Shown one piece after another: positions 21,756-34,000 of a stretch of DNA of 64,000 nucleotides (its first letter is position 1; each line of letters begins with the position of its first letter). The stretch covers positions 868,001 through 932,000 of the forward strand of contig JAFCMP010000124.1 in the NCBI GenBank assembly GCA_017506865.1, read 5' to 3'. The position numbers were made by a program, and so were the translations under genes. The stretch comes from Tribonema minus. Taxonomy: Eukaryota > Sar > Xanthophyceae > Tribonematales > Tribonemataceae. Below the pieces are notes generated by a model, which saw only the letters and a list, made by a program, of their open reading frames with translations, made no database searches and was not told the DNA's origin.

Positions 21756-24700
21756 CCCTCTCAGGCAAGCGACGGGGGGTAGGCCTGGCTGCCGCACGAC
21801 TAGAGGCGCGTGAAGCATGCGCCCCAGCAGACGAGGTCACGGCACAGGTGCTGGCAGCAAAGCACCCTGAAACTGGCGCCCGGCCCGGGGTAGTCGATAC
21901 GCCAATGGAGCAAGTGCGCGGCCTGGTACGCGACGCCCGGCGGCACTGCTTGCACGGCGCAGGGGTGGCAACGACCGCCGGGCCCGCTGGCAGCGGCAGT
22001 CCCGTCTTCGAATCGGGTCAGGCGCATGATCGCAGCGATAGGCCTGAGGATGCTGTCAGCGCAGCCGGACGGCGCCTCGAGGTGGAGGCGACAGACATAT
22101 TGTCGACCTTGTCCGCAGCAGGGGCGGGGAAGGCAGGAGGGCTGGACGGCCTACGCTATGAACACCTCTTGATGGCCGCTGGGCCTGGTGCACCAGTGAA
22201 AGCAGCCACCCGCCCCGTGGGCAGTGCCTCGCCAGGACTAGCTGGTGATTCAGAATCAGATGTGATGGAACGGCATTCGCCCATCACCTGGCCAAGGTGT
22301 TCACGACGCTGCTTGTTGAGCCCGAACTGCTGCCGGAGCAATCGCAACGGCTTCTCCGCGCCGCGGCCCTCTCAGGCATAGGACAGAAGCGGCGTCCGAT
22401 CGCCTGCTCCAGTGTCTGGCGCAGACTCCTCGGGTCCACAGCGGCACGGAGTGTCAAGGGCAACATATCGGGGCTGCTGGCCTCCATGGCGCAGTTTGGC
22501 GTAGGATACCGGTCTGGCGTCGAGCATGTGGCAGCGCGCGCGTGCGTGTGGCACGAGCTGTATGGCACCACAATCCAGCTGGACTGTGAGAACGCATTTA
22601 ACAGTCTCAGACGTGGATCGCGCCGCCATTGTGCGGGGACTTATGCTCTTCTGTCCGGAGCTGCTCCCGCACTTTGAGTCCGTATACTGTGGTGACACTG
22701 CCCCAGAGATGCGAGTGGAGGTGAACGGTGAAGCTCGCATTATCTGCTCCCACCTAGGGTGCCAGCAAGGGGACCCTCTAGGGCCGCTGTACTTTGCAGT
22801 GGCAGCGGCCTTCCTACTCTTCTACCCTGATGGAGTGAATGCGACGCCCGGCAGTATGCCGGCCTACGGCCACAGCACAGCGGAACCGCCAGCCCCGCAC
22901 TGCGCTTTCCTGGATGACCTCAACGTGCTGCAAGCTGCCTACTTCGACGATGCAGCGGCCGCTGGGGTGGCAGAGGTGATCCGTCGGCTTGCGGCAGGGG
23001 GCCTACGCGTTCGACCAGACCAGTCGCTGGCCATCGCCATGCGCGGCACAGTGTTTGATGAAGCGGCCAGAGCACGCCTGCGCGCCCTTGATATACCGTT
23101 TGTGGACGCCACCATGCCAGAATCCAGTCAGGGCTTTACGTCGGTCGGGGTACCGGTAGGGCACCCAGCCTATGTGCATGCTGCCATCAGCAAGCATCTT
23201 GTTGACGCAGGGACATGGCGATTGTCGTGGCAGCTAGCTGGAATGGCGCGGCATCACCTACAGGCAGCACAGTTCATTCTGCGCAGGTCACTGACGAAGC
23301 GCATGGGCTTCTTAGCTCGGGTCGTTGACACGGCTTTGAGTGAGACATGGCTGCACGCATTTGACGGGTTCTGTGCATGGACGCTTGAACGCATGCTGCA
23401 CCTGCACGGCTGCGCTACCGCGGCAGTCATGACGTCACACCTGCTGGCCGCCTGCATAGCTGGTGACAATGAGGTAGCCAGCAGTGGCAGCGTGCTGGTG
23501 TTGCCGCGCTTGGGCCCGCCAGAACTCACGGACATCGCAGTGCCACTGCGGGCGTCACGGTTGCCGGAGCGACGAGGCGGTCTGGGCATGCCGCTTTTGG
23601 GGCTACTGGCACCAGCCGCATACACGGCCCAGGCATGCACAACACTGCGGCCTGCAATAATTCATGCCACTGTGGCAGCAGGGGCCCTGAGGCTCGGCAC
23701 TGACGAACACGGCGCAGTCACCTGGTTCGCGCAGCACTCATGCGCAATACGCGAGGACCAGGGACTGCCGCCAATCATCGAGGCCGTGCGACGCTCTACG
23801 CGAGCGCTGACAGCTGATGGCGGCGAAAAATCACGCACAGCTGTGGCCGAGCAGCTCCCAGCATCGTTGCTACGGTGGGCAGCATGCTGCAGATACGACG
23901 GCCGCAGTGTCGACGCTCCCCACTGCGGTGCAAGCGATCTACGCCGCAACTGCCGTCACGGAGACGGGGACCACTGAGCCAGCCCCACACACCCACGGCA
24001 TTGTGCCTGGCGCCGAGGCGGCGGCTGCGGCGGCGACCGTACCTGGCCCTCAAGCCGCTGCCGCGGCTGCCTCTTCCAAGCCCGCTAAAACACAAACTAG
24101 CGCGGAAGAAAGCAGCTGCAGCGGCGGGCAGGAGGACGACGACGACGACTGGAAGGCCTATGCTGACGAGATCTGCAGGAAGGTAGTGCCCCGCCGCCGG
24201 CGCGGTCACTTCACGCACGGACTACAAGCCGGCCTTTCAAATGTTCTTCGACGTCAATACGAGGACTGCCTGGTGGAGGACCTGAAGGCTGCCTCGGCTG
24301 GTGCCGTGGGCAAGCCGACGCAGGCTACACTTATTGGTGACTCGCGTGACACCAGCCGCCGCCGCCAACAGGCTAGCGCGCGGGTCCTGGCGCAGCTGCG
24401 CAGCCAGCGTGCGTCCGGGGCAATGGCGTGGATGAGCGTGCCACCCGCTGCCAATGACCGCCCGGGTGCGGCGCCCATGTCCAGTATGGCAGCAGCCACG
24501 ATGATTTTGGTTGCGATCTTTATAGACGGGTAGGGGATACAGGGCGAGGTGTGCCCATGGCGGTGCAGTGACGTGAGCCCCACCTCCACGCATGCGATCA
24601 GCTGCCCCAGCCAGCACATACGGGGGCACAACGCGACACACACTGCCCAAAAGCGGTGCCTACAGCGCATCTTGAGACAGCACCATGTCTCTATTGTCCG

Positions 24701-25208
24701 CAATGAGGACGCTAGTGTCTTCAAGGTACCGGGGTATCGGGCGGACACAGTCATTGACCCAGGGTGTCTGCGTTTTAGCAGTGCATACCGTAACAAGGGA
24801 ATAGTGCTAGACACAAGTGTGCGCGCGCCCACAGCGAGCTCGTACCTGACAGGCAAAACAAATGCCTCGAACACGGACGGCTATGCTGCTGGGGTGGGGG
24901 AGGACGAGAAGGTCAAGCACCACACCGGCACCTTGACGTCATCTTGGGCTTTTGTGCCATTCGTGCAGGAGTCGTACGGACGGCTGGGCAAGCAGACAAG
25001 CCTTTTTGTTAAGGAGTTGGCAATGCACTCAGCACTGTGCTCAGGGGGGGGGAAGGCAGATGTGTTACGCAAGGCCGGGTTAGCTAAGCGTCAGATCCAC
25101 ATTGAGCTGAGCATATCGCTGGCGCGGGAGTTGGCGGAGCGCGTCATGGCATACACACGTGGAGCGCGAATGCTGGGCTGTGTTGCGGCGCCGGTATCCA
25201 AATCCTAG
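21756..25208 (+). pseudogene. RT/endonuclease coding remnant of the nested copy
   Basis: The reading is broken at three places by comparison with the resident copy: a 1-nt deletion near 22,271 (gaacgg against gaaccgg), a 7-nt insertion CTCAGAC at 22,606-22,612 just after ENAFNS, and TGG to TAG at 24,531-24,533 after AIFIDG. The RT core downstream of the 7-nt insertion is open to 23,977 (QQGDPLGPL and FLDD intact). The second frame (ATG 23,817) is open to the TAG. The endonuclease part (CPWRCSD to ARMLGCVAAP) is open from 24,549 to 25,208 and, unlike the resident, keeps YRADTVIDPG in frame. Confidence 0.8.
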
Positions 25209-25303
25209 GGCACAGCGCAGACTAGGCTGCTGCGTTGACGCAAGCTTTTCGATTGCATAGGCAACCCGGCCTCCCTTGGGCCTTTATGAATACAAGTCCA
25301 TAC
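21756..25303 (+). mobile_element. 5'-truncated inverted copy of the same retrotransposon, nested in it
   Basis: 3,548 bp, plus strand, starting inside the coding region (ALSGKRRGVG codons) and ending with the family 3' terminus ACAAGTCCATAC at 25,303. Flanked by the 9-bp duplication GTCCAGCTG. 5' truncation, precise 3' end and target duplication are the signature of target-primed reverse transcription. It is inserted in opposite orientation at the CAGCTGGAC site just before the ENAFNSV codons of the resident copy. Sequence is closely similar to the resident throughout, so the two are recent relatives. Confidence 0.85.
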
Positions 25304-26742
25304 GTCCAGCTGGATTGTGGTGCCATACAGCTCGTGCCACACGCGCGCGCGCGCTGCCACATGCTCGACGCCAGACCGGTATCCTACGCCAAACTGCGAC
25401 ATGGAGGCCAGCAGCCCCGATATTTTGCCCTTGACACTCCGTGCCGCTGTGGACCCGAGAAGTCTGCGCCAGACATCGGAGCAGGCGATCGGACGCCGCT
25501 GCTGTCCTATGCCTGAGAGGGCCGCGGCGCGGAGGAGCCATTGCGATTGCTCCGGCAGCAGTTCGGGCTCAACAAGCAGCGTCGTGAACACCTTGGCCAG
25601 GTGATGGGCGAATGCCGGTTCCATCACATCTGATTCTGAATCACCAGCTAGTCCTGGCGAGGCACTGCCCACGGGGCGGGTGGCTGCTTTCACTGGTGCA
25701 CCAGGCCCAGCGGCCATCAAGAGGTGTTCATAGCGTAGGCCGTCCAGCCCTCCTGCCTTCCCCGCCCCTGCTGCGGACAAGGTCGACAGTATGTCTGTCG
25801 CCTCCACCTCGAGGCGCCGTCCGGCTGCGCTGGCAGCATCCTCAGGCCTATCGCTGTGATCATGCGCCTGACCCGATTCGAACACAGGACTGCCGCTGCC
25901 AGCGGGCCCGGCGGTCGTTGCCACCCCTGCGCTGTGTAAGCAGTGCCGCCGGGCGTCGCGTACCAAGCCGCGCACTTGTTCCATGGCAAATCGACTACCC
26001 CCGGCCGGGTGCCAGTTTCAGGGTGCTTTGCTGCCAGCACCTGTGCCGTGACCTCGTCTGCTGGGGCGCATGCTTCACGCGCCTCTAGTCGTGCGGCAGC
26101 CAGGCCTACCCCCCGTCACTTGCCTGAGAGGGCAGCGCATGCTGTTTGCTGCCTGGAGTCAGCCTCCGTCCAGTCGGCATCGAAGTTCGTTTGTGCCGAC
26201 GCCGTAGCTGCGTTGTTTGGTTTGGGGGCCGGCAGCGCCGCTGCTGCTGACAGCGTCTTTCTCAGTAGCTCCGCGAAGTCGCCAGACAGCAACGCTGCCA
26301 GCCGGGCCGCAGGCGGCATACCGCTTCCCTCCGGTTGCCTACCAAAGGCCATTGCTGCTAGCAGGTGCAGCAGCCTGTAGCCGCGCTGCACTAGAGTCTG
26401 AGAAACCTGATGAGCAAACGCCCCGGCACCATGATGGAGGCGCACCCGTGCCGCCTCACGTGCACTGTCTGTGGCGTCCGCCAGTAGTCGTGTGGCGTGC
26501 TCCACTAGCCGTGCCCACTGGGTGCACTGCAGCTGAGTGCGGAAGGGGTTGGCAGTCGTGGTGAACCGCAGCAGCAGTAGATCCGCCTCATAAGTCTGGT
26601 CAAGTGCGTGGACGACCGAGGGCGTCGAGAGGTCCCAAGCCAGGGATGCTCGTGCCTGGGGCTTTGAGGGCCTGCCACTGGTGGTGGTGGTCAGGGGGGG
26701 CGGTGACGCGGCATCGTCCACGTCCATGTCCGCCCATTCCAC
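25304..26742 (-). pseudogene. N-terminal coding part of the full-length retrotransposon copy
   Basis: ATG at 26,742 (MEWADMDVDD), open for 208 codons to a TGA at 26,116; the nested copy has CGA at the same codon, so this is a private nonsense change. Further on, a 1-nt deletion near 25,990 shifts the frame. Thereafter MEQVRGLVRDARRHC through GGLDGLRYEHLL, RPIACSDVWRRLLG and GVGYRSGVEHVAARARVW to TTIQLD is open up to the insertion of the nested copy. No recognisable DNA-binding motif in the first 200 residues; the region is Ala/Thr-rich. Confidence 0.78.
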
Positions 26743-26831
26743 GGCCGTCCCGTGGGGGGGGCTGCTGTCCTGCAGCCTCAGGCTGTCAGACTGAGTGCGG
26801 CTGCCGGCGCTGCCAGGCGGTGCCGCAGCAG

Positions 26832-26839
26832 CTCAGTAC
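26832..26839 (+). repeat. target site duplication of the retrotransposon, right copy
   Basis: CTCAGTAC, second copy, directly after the 5' end of the element. Confidence 0.8.
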
Positions 26840-27790
26840 TGTCTTGCAGTGCCAGCGAAATGACAATGTGTCCGAACAAGCAACACAACTTCACAGCGTA
26901 GTCACAAATGCATGCAGTGACTGGCAAGGCCATCAATACAGGAAGACGATGCATCGGACAGCCAGCACTGCAGGCAGTTAAACTACCGAAACTCAGCCGT
27001 GCAAAATTCATGCCGCCACACCAGCGTCGATTTCTCGGCGCTGCTGCATCAAAGAGCAGAAAAACGAGGATCAAACGTACACCATTAAATCGAAATGCAG
27101 TGAGGCGGACCACCTGCTTCGACACAGACCCATTGCAGATGTTTAATCTTCCCTACATACAGGCCTGTTGCACACCTGCTCTGGCGCTACTTACAGCTGC
27201 CAGACAACCGGAGATTGATGAGCAAACAAAGGGAGTGACACCAAAGATGCAATAATATATGACTGCAGTTTGCCAACACGTGTACATGTACATTTATCAA
27301 TTGGCACAGTGGCTGCCAGCGGCGAAGCGTTTCAGATGCTTCCAAGCATTATGATATCCACCTGTCCCGGTCCATGCTCCACACGGACGCAATCATGCGG
27401 CCCCAGGGCCACACACAGCACAGAACCGCCTTTGTTTGCAAACCAGACTCATGCAGTGTAGTGAAGAGAGCGATGCATGCGGTAACTGTATATGTATGTT
27501 TGTACACATGGATATGTGCATGCTCCTGTTTGAGCGCTCCGTGATCAGGGGGGAAACGCGGTGCTTGGTGGTTAAGTACATAGAGTCTTCACGCCGTCAG
27601 CGCGTATAACTTGCTGCTGTGTGCTGCAGCAGTGGAGTGGCTTCGGGGTCGATGACAGTAGTGCGCTTAGCGCCTGGAGTTTTGTTGAGCGGCGCTGTAA
27701 CAAGACAGTCGCACATTGCACACACACAGATAGAGATAGCATCGGGAAAACTGACATTCAAATTCTGGGCTCGTTCTGGCGCTTATCTGG
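26840..27790 (+). repeat. left inverted repeat of the large element (main part)
   Basis: Matches the reverse complement of 54,635-55,410 along its length. Clear anchor blocks: tgcagtgccagcg (26,850), gcatgcagtgactggca (26,910), gcaggcagttaaactacc (26,970), ggcacagtggctgccag (27,300), tcccggtccatgctccaca (27,365), tatgtatgtttgtacacatg (27,491-27,510), aaacgcggtg (27,553), cagcgcgtataacttgctgc (27,598), gtggagtggcttc (27,634), cgcttagcgcctggag (27,664). The last ~45 nt (catcgggaaaac to ttctgggctcgttctg) match the reverse complement of about 47,660-47,706, because the right repeat is split by the palindromic insertion. Confidence 0.75.
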
Positions 27791-28060
27791 GCCAGGCCCC
27801 AGAATGTGCGCAGAAATCAAGACAGAATGTAAGACAATCGCAAATCTGCCGCAGTCCTGCCCTGGAGCCCAGAATGTATGAAGCAGATTGTCGCATTTTT
27901 CCTCGTTCTGCCCTGTGACGCAGAGTCAGGGCAGATAATCACATCAAAAAATCTGTGGTGGTGCGCTTCCTGGCCTGGTGCTGCCCTGCAGCCCAGAATG
28001 CTGCAGCAGAATCTTGTTTCTGCGCGGGCAGTTTCACAGGTTGAAACTTCTCTTGAAGTA
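27760..28060 (+). repeat. left subterminal cluster of ttctggg/cccagaa motifs
   Basis: Dense copies of ttctggg(c), its complement (g)cccagaa, and shorter tctgccc/gggcaga forms, in both orientations, just inside the left inverted repeat and upstream of the transposase ATG. The same motif crowds 47,375-47,706. Short repeated motifs just inside the ends are known transposase-binding sites in CACTA-type elements; that role here is inferred. Confidence 0.65.
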
Positions 28061-28091
28061 AGTACCTGCAAGTTTCTGCGCAGTGGGTGCG

Positions 28092-31000
28092 ATGCCGAAA
28101 GACATTACAAGATGCAATGGATGCCCTAGGACCTTTGATACTCCTCATGGGCTGGCCGTACATATGAAAAGTTGTGGCAAGCGCAAGCAGAAGCATGCAC
28201 ACCATGGCATTGCACACAGGAGGCTGCGTGGACCTGGACGAGGGACAAGCCCTGGCTCAGCAGCGGCTGCGGCGGCCTCGGAGACACACACGGGCAATAG
28301 CACTGAAGCAGATTCAGCAATGGACGATGACGCAGGCACTGGAGACGCTGGAGCCTTATCCTTCAGCGACAGCGACGGTGAGACACTCGCAAGAGCTGCC
28401 GAAGGGGAAAGCGACGAGCCAGCGCCGCTTCCTGCTGTGGTGGCACGCCTTCGTCGGTCTCTTGCTGCCAGAGACGCCACCAGTCCCGCTGGCGATGGTG
28501 GTTTGGAGTGGGCAGGCCCATCGCATGTCGTACATGCCGCCCAGCCTGCCGCAGCTTCAGAGGTTAATGACGACAGCATTAGTGTTGACGGCGTTGATAA
28601 TGCTGATGATGGGGACACGGATGCCGAACATGAGGAGGGTGAACACGAGGAGGGTCCTTCGGAATGCGACCAGCAGTGGAGCTGCGTGTCTTTGGCAGGC
28701 TTTTTGGCCAGTAACTCGCTTTCCGATCGCGCTGGGCAGCGGCTTCTAGACTTGCTGCTCGACCCCAAGTTCACAGTAGAGGGGTTTATGAGCACCATAG
28801 GTGCCCTCAAAGCCACTGCAGAGCTCATTGTTGGCTTGCGCGATGGCAAGGATGACTCGCCGCCGCTGTTAACCAAGCATGTGATTGACCTCAATCAGCT
28901 GGGACTGGGGGACCCCAAGTATGGCCTGCAGCAACCTGTGCATTTCTACCTGCGCGGCGTTCAGCAAGCCGTGCAGGACATACTGCAGCGTTGTTCCCTT
29001 GAAGACGGGTTCGCACCCCGCTTCGAGGAGCAGCATGACGAAGATGGCAACAGGTATTGCTCACCTCCCGCATTGTGCGACTGCAAGTGTGTGCCCATGG
29101 TTTCATCCGCTGCAGGTGCTGATGTTTTGCTGCCATACAACACGCTTTGTCTTACTGAATTCATGCACTGCTCTTCACTCACAGGCTGTACGGGGAGTCT
29201 CATACTTGTGACCAATGGCGTGCAGCTGAAGACGACCTTCGCAGTCTAGGCCGTCTTCAGGATGATGCTGTGATGGTAGCGCTCTCAGCCTACTCTGACA
29301 AAACCATGTCAAGGTCGGTGGGCAATGTGGCATACTGGCCTATGATGACTACCATCCTCAATCTGCCACGGGCAGTCCGCCACCGGCCAGAATGCAAGGC
29401 GCTGCTAGGTTACATTCCTGTTCTCAAACGGCCAGCTTTCCTCAGGAAATTGGATTCCAATGCAGGGCCTGTGAAGCAGTTCAGCCTGGGTCAAGCGCGC
29501 ATCGCCAACGCGTGCTGGGGGAAGGTGTTGACCAAGCTGGTCGAGATGGAGAGTGTTGTGCCAGACCCTGCTATCACATTCACTCTCAAGGATGGCTCAA
29601 CCATCAGCGGCGTGCCTCGTGTGATCCTATTTGTGGGCGATCACCCGGAGTCACAGATGGTGTGCGGCATGAAGGGTGCATGGAATGCTTCGCGTCCCTG
29701 TCGTATGTGCCTGGTGCCGTTTGCCCACACAGACAGGTACTATCGCAGCACGGACCAGCGCGGGGAGGGGGAGGTCTGCGAACCCAGGTTGGTAGAACGT
29801 GTGCATGCAGAGGTGAGTCTTCAAGTTAGTGACGATCTCCTTAAGCCTTGAACTGCGCTGATTTTACCACCATGTTTTATGTGCACTGCATGTGTCAAGC
29901 AGTTGCACATGGCAACGGCATCCGAGTAGTCCGCTGCCAGAAGAATTGTGCTGTGAATGCGCTGCTTTTCCTGGCATTGATTGTTCAACACATACTCAGC
30001 AGACATGACAGGCTCTCCAATTCGGATGATGGCCTTGCCACATTTGCGCACACGGTACATGCTTGCACCACTGGCAGACGCTGACACACACAAACTTGTG
30101 TACTTGTGGCAAGAACATTAGAGTTAGGGTTAGGGTTTGGGTAGCACGTGCTTGTGCTCCTCTAGCATTGCACGCATCATGTGTGCCTGCTGCCGAACTT
30201 GTTGAAGTTCACTTGCAAATGCATATGGCAGTTAGCACACAACTGTCACAGCCTCTTCTCCAGCGGTAAGATAGTATGTTTTGTATGACTCTCGGAGCGG
30301 CAGGGGCTGGGGGAGGGTTCTGCTGGTACTGCTAGTAGCGCATTGCTCAGGTCTGGTTGGGCATGGTTGTGAGTGGTCCAATGCTGGTGATGAGCTGCTG
30401 ACACTCTTGTGCGTCGGTTCCATGTTTGTGCAGGTGACGGCAGCACGACAGTTGCCTGCTACCCGTCAGGCGCAGGCGCATGTGAACGGCGGCTACCTTG
30501 GTATCATCACAGCATTCATGGTCTACGCCGGCTTTGCCACTGTCTTTGGGGTGTTCGCTGCCTCGCCGCAAGACAAGCTCCACCACTTCAAGGGCGGCCT
30601 TGCTGCGGACCTGCTGGAGTACATCATTTCCAGCTTGGAGAAGTGCCAACTACGCTGTGCTACCGCTGCAAAAGCTCTCGAGTTGTGGACTGCACGGTTG
30701 CAGGTATGATTTCCGCTTGCATTCCAGTTGGTGTACATGGAGGCAGAGCAGTCCTGTTCTACAAGTGCGCAGCTAATAGTGTGTGTTGTGATTCATGTTC
30801 AGATTTGGTAGGCACCTATCAATGATTTTGCTTTGAACATGTTGATGATTGCTTAGCGGTGTAAATTTGAAGTATGCTAGGGCATGTGACTCACCTTGCT
30901 GATCATCAACAAGCCTGTACATAAGGAGATCACCCATAGCAAGGCAGATATCAGCATTGTATGTTTGCCTATAGTGGATCATGGAGATTGCAGTACACAA

Positions 31001-34000
31001 CAGTTAGCGTGAATGCGGCGCTGCCGACATTGTCAGCACGTGCTCGCCGGCGGGCATGAACCGGTAGTTGCACGCAACCTTCTTGCAGATCAATGGACAT
31101 ACATGGCAAGCTTGTACATCCACACTGGGCTGCTGGTATACTCATGGGGTACATTTACATGACATGCGGCAAGGTTCTTTGTGTACAACCATCAATGTGT
31201 ACTTCAATAGATCGGCGCCAACCTCAACTTCATGCACATACTGGTACTAGTGACGCAGTACGCCAACCTCAAGTAGTACACCAACTTGAACCTAGCGTGA
31301 AAAACACACTGCGTCCTTGTTACATCAGCACGATCATCAGCGTATAGGACTTTGACGCATGACCATCAGCGTGTACGTGAACGACGTGGCACCAAATCAA
31401 GTTAAAACTGTTTCAATGAGCATGTAGGACTTTGACGCATTCACATCACGTGTGTTTGAAAAAAAGTGGCGCCAAAATTCAGTTCAAGCGCGCGCTGTTT
31501 CCATGAGCGTGTAGGCCTTCGACGCATTATCATTACGAAGTGGCGCCAATGTCAAGTTCCAGCGCACTGTTTGCATTAGCTTGTAGGACGTTGAAGCATT
31601 ACCATCAGCGTGTACTTCAACGAAGTGGCGCCAACATCGAGTTTAAGCGCACTGTTTCCATGAGCGTGTACTTCCACGCATCGCCATCCTTCAACCAACG
31701 AAGTAGCGTCAACATCAAGTTCAAACGCACTGTGCCATGAGCGGTACTTCCACGCATCACCATGAGCATGAAGCACTTGACGCCTTTTTTTTTCTGGCGG
31801 CGACCTCGAGTGCAAGCATAGCATGCAGAGGCTTCTTTGTGAATGCTGCAGCCCACCCCCCCAAGCCTGTGGTCGTCAATAAGCTGCTCTTGTACATCAT
31901 CAAGCATTTCATTATGCTTGAAGCAGTCGCATGCTGTGAATGCCAACATGTCTGCCGCCGGTGTGCTTCTGGTGCTGCTGCAGTCCCTGGCACGCTTCTC
32001 GGATCCTCAGGAGGGCCGCACCTATTGTCACTTCACCGGCGATATCCTGAACTGCGTGCAGCTGGCCAGCGGTGTTGTGTTGCAGTTGGTTTTCCAACTT
32101 CGGTGAGTATTTACTCATCATCTGTAGCGGATATGATTTGCCACAGCCTGAGGTGGCGGCCTCTGTCTGTATTGTAACACTGCTGGTTCGTTGTTTTTGT
32201 AGACCTTAGATTTTCCTTCTTTGAGTGTTGCAGTTGAAGTGCTGTACTGTATGTCGTCTGTGAACAGGACACTAGACTACTTGCATCATACTGTCAAACA
32301 CCTAGGATCAGATTATGAAAAGAGGATGTTAGCGTTTTGTGCACTGTAGTACTGTTTTGTAGTGTGAATGGGTATGTCATAGTAACTGGCAACTGGTGGC
32401 TCAAGCAGCATGTCATACGGCAATGTGCCGTAATGCAGCCTGCGGCCCGGCCGAAATACAGCCTGCGGCACTTGCATGATGTGCTTGGCAAAGTCTACGA
32501 CTGTGGCAAATGTACTGGATGTCATCTGACGCTGCTGCCAATGTTGTGCAGGTATGCGCTGGGCGAGGTTGCTGATGTGTTCGAGCCACCCATGCACAAG
32601 GCGGTAATGAGCGCGCTTCAGCACTTCTATGACGTGTACCTGGCGCTAGATCTACCGACTGCATTCACGGACGCCATGCTCAGCGACCTAGAAGACAAAC
32701 TGGAGCGGTACCTGACGACTATCCACGATGTCTTCGGACCAGGCACTGCACTCAATCACAACATGTGCAAGCCCAAGCACCATGCCTGCAGTCATGAAGT
32801 GCAGTGGATCCGGCAACATGGCATGCCAGAAAACTTCTCAACGGAGCACTTGGAGGCAGGACACAAGGGACACACCAAGGACGGTGCAGCAAAGACCAAC
32901 AATCACAGGTGAACCAATTTGAAGTCATTGAACTTGAAGAATCCCATGATTGGCAGTGGCATAGCTTGGTATAAACGGGGACTTGGTGCTTGTGAGGTAG
33001 AGCGTTGTGGTATTAGTAGTATCACCACATTGGTAAGCGCGGTTGTTCCTGACACGCGCCAGAGCAGATGCAACCATGTCATGTGGGGCTTCAACCACTG
33101 TGACTGCATAGCTCAGCCATTGCGTCGACATCACGTGCAGCAGCAGTGTACACCACACCTTATGCAGTATAGCGTGATGGCGGGTCCTCCACATCATTGA
33201 AGCCATTGTATACATCAGTCACTGTCACCGTAACGGTATTGTGATCAGTGTGACAATCTGCTTTTGGCGGCTGAAACTTGCCACTGTCTGTCTTCTTGCT
33301 GTACCTCCTTGCTACTCAGTGACAAGGAGAGGCAGATGCTTTGGCGTGACACCCACCGGAGCGCCCTGGAGAGCTGGCTCATGGTGCAAGAAGCTGCTGT
33401 AGCACAAGCAGCTGAATTGCGCCAACCTGAGGCCGTTGGAGAGGAGCGCGTGGAGAGCAGAATGGTCCCACCACTTGGGCGTGGCTGCAGGCTAGCTGCG
33501 GTCAATGCAGCTTGTGTGTTGCCGCCCAATATACTCGCGTACCTGCATACGTGCATGGCACACGCTGTGGGCGTGGACTTTGACAGGAGTGCACTGCGCA
33601 TGCACACCAGCTACAGGCAGTTGAGCATTCATGGCGAAGAGAAATCGCTCATCATGTCGCTGCAGTGTCGCGACATGTGGCGGGGGGGGGGGGGCAGGAA
33701 GGATGATATTGTCGTCAAAGTCGCTGGAGACAGGCCGTCGGATGTGTCTACTCTAGCATATGCGCAACTGGTAGCACTTGTGTCCTACAAGAAGCAGCAG
33801 TTTGCATTCATACGCTGGTACTTTGATGCCCGCAGGCAAGCAGACCACATAGTGACCATTGCGCCCCGTTATCTGCAGAACAAGCCCCTGCGCGAGTCAC
33901 TGCAAGTGATTGATTTAAGCAGCATCTCTGCGCGCGCGCACATTATCGAGGACCAGCAGTTCCAGAGCACTATCGTTGGTGAGAAGCGCTTCTTTGTGCA

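Larger units (their letters stand above)
19033..26831 (-). mobile_element. non-LTR retrotransposon with RT and restriction-like endonuclease
   Basis: One element on the minus strand (5' end at 26,831, 3' end at 19,033), interrupted by an inverted copy of the same family at 21,756-25,303. Removing that insert restores the reading TTIQLDCENAFNSVDRAAI. Coding order 5' to 3': an N-terminal region; the RT entry block (GGLDGLRYEHLL, RPIACSDVWRRL); RT core with ENAFNSV, QQGDPLGPL and the FLDD catalytic motif; then an Ala-rich linker, a CPWRC...H...C zinc knuckle and a PD-(D/E)XK-like region (YRADTV, GIVLDTSV). The knuckle-plus-endonuclease order after RT is that of R2-type (RLE-class) non-LTR elements. 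There is no poly-A tail; both copies end in ACAAGTCCATAC. Flanked by the 8-bp duplication CTCAGTAC. Stops and frameshifts show this copy is dead. Confidence 0.85.
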
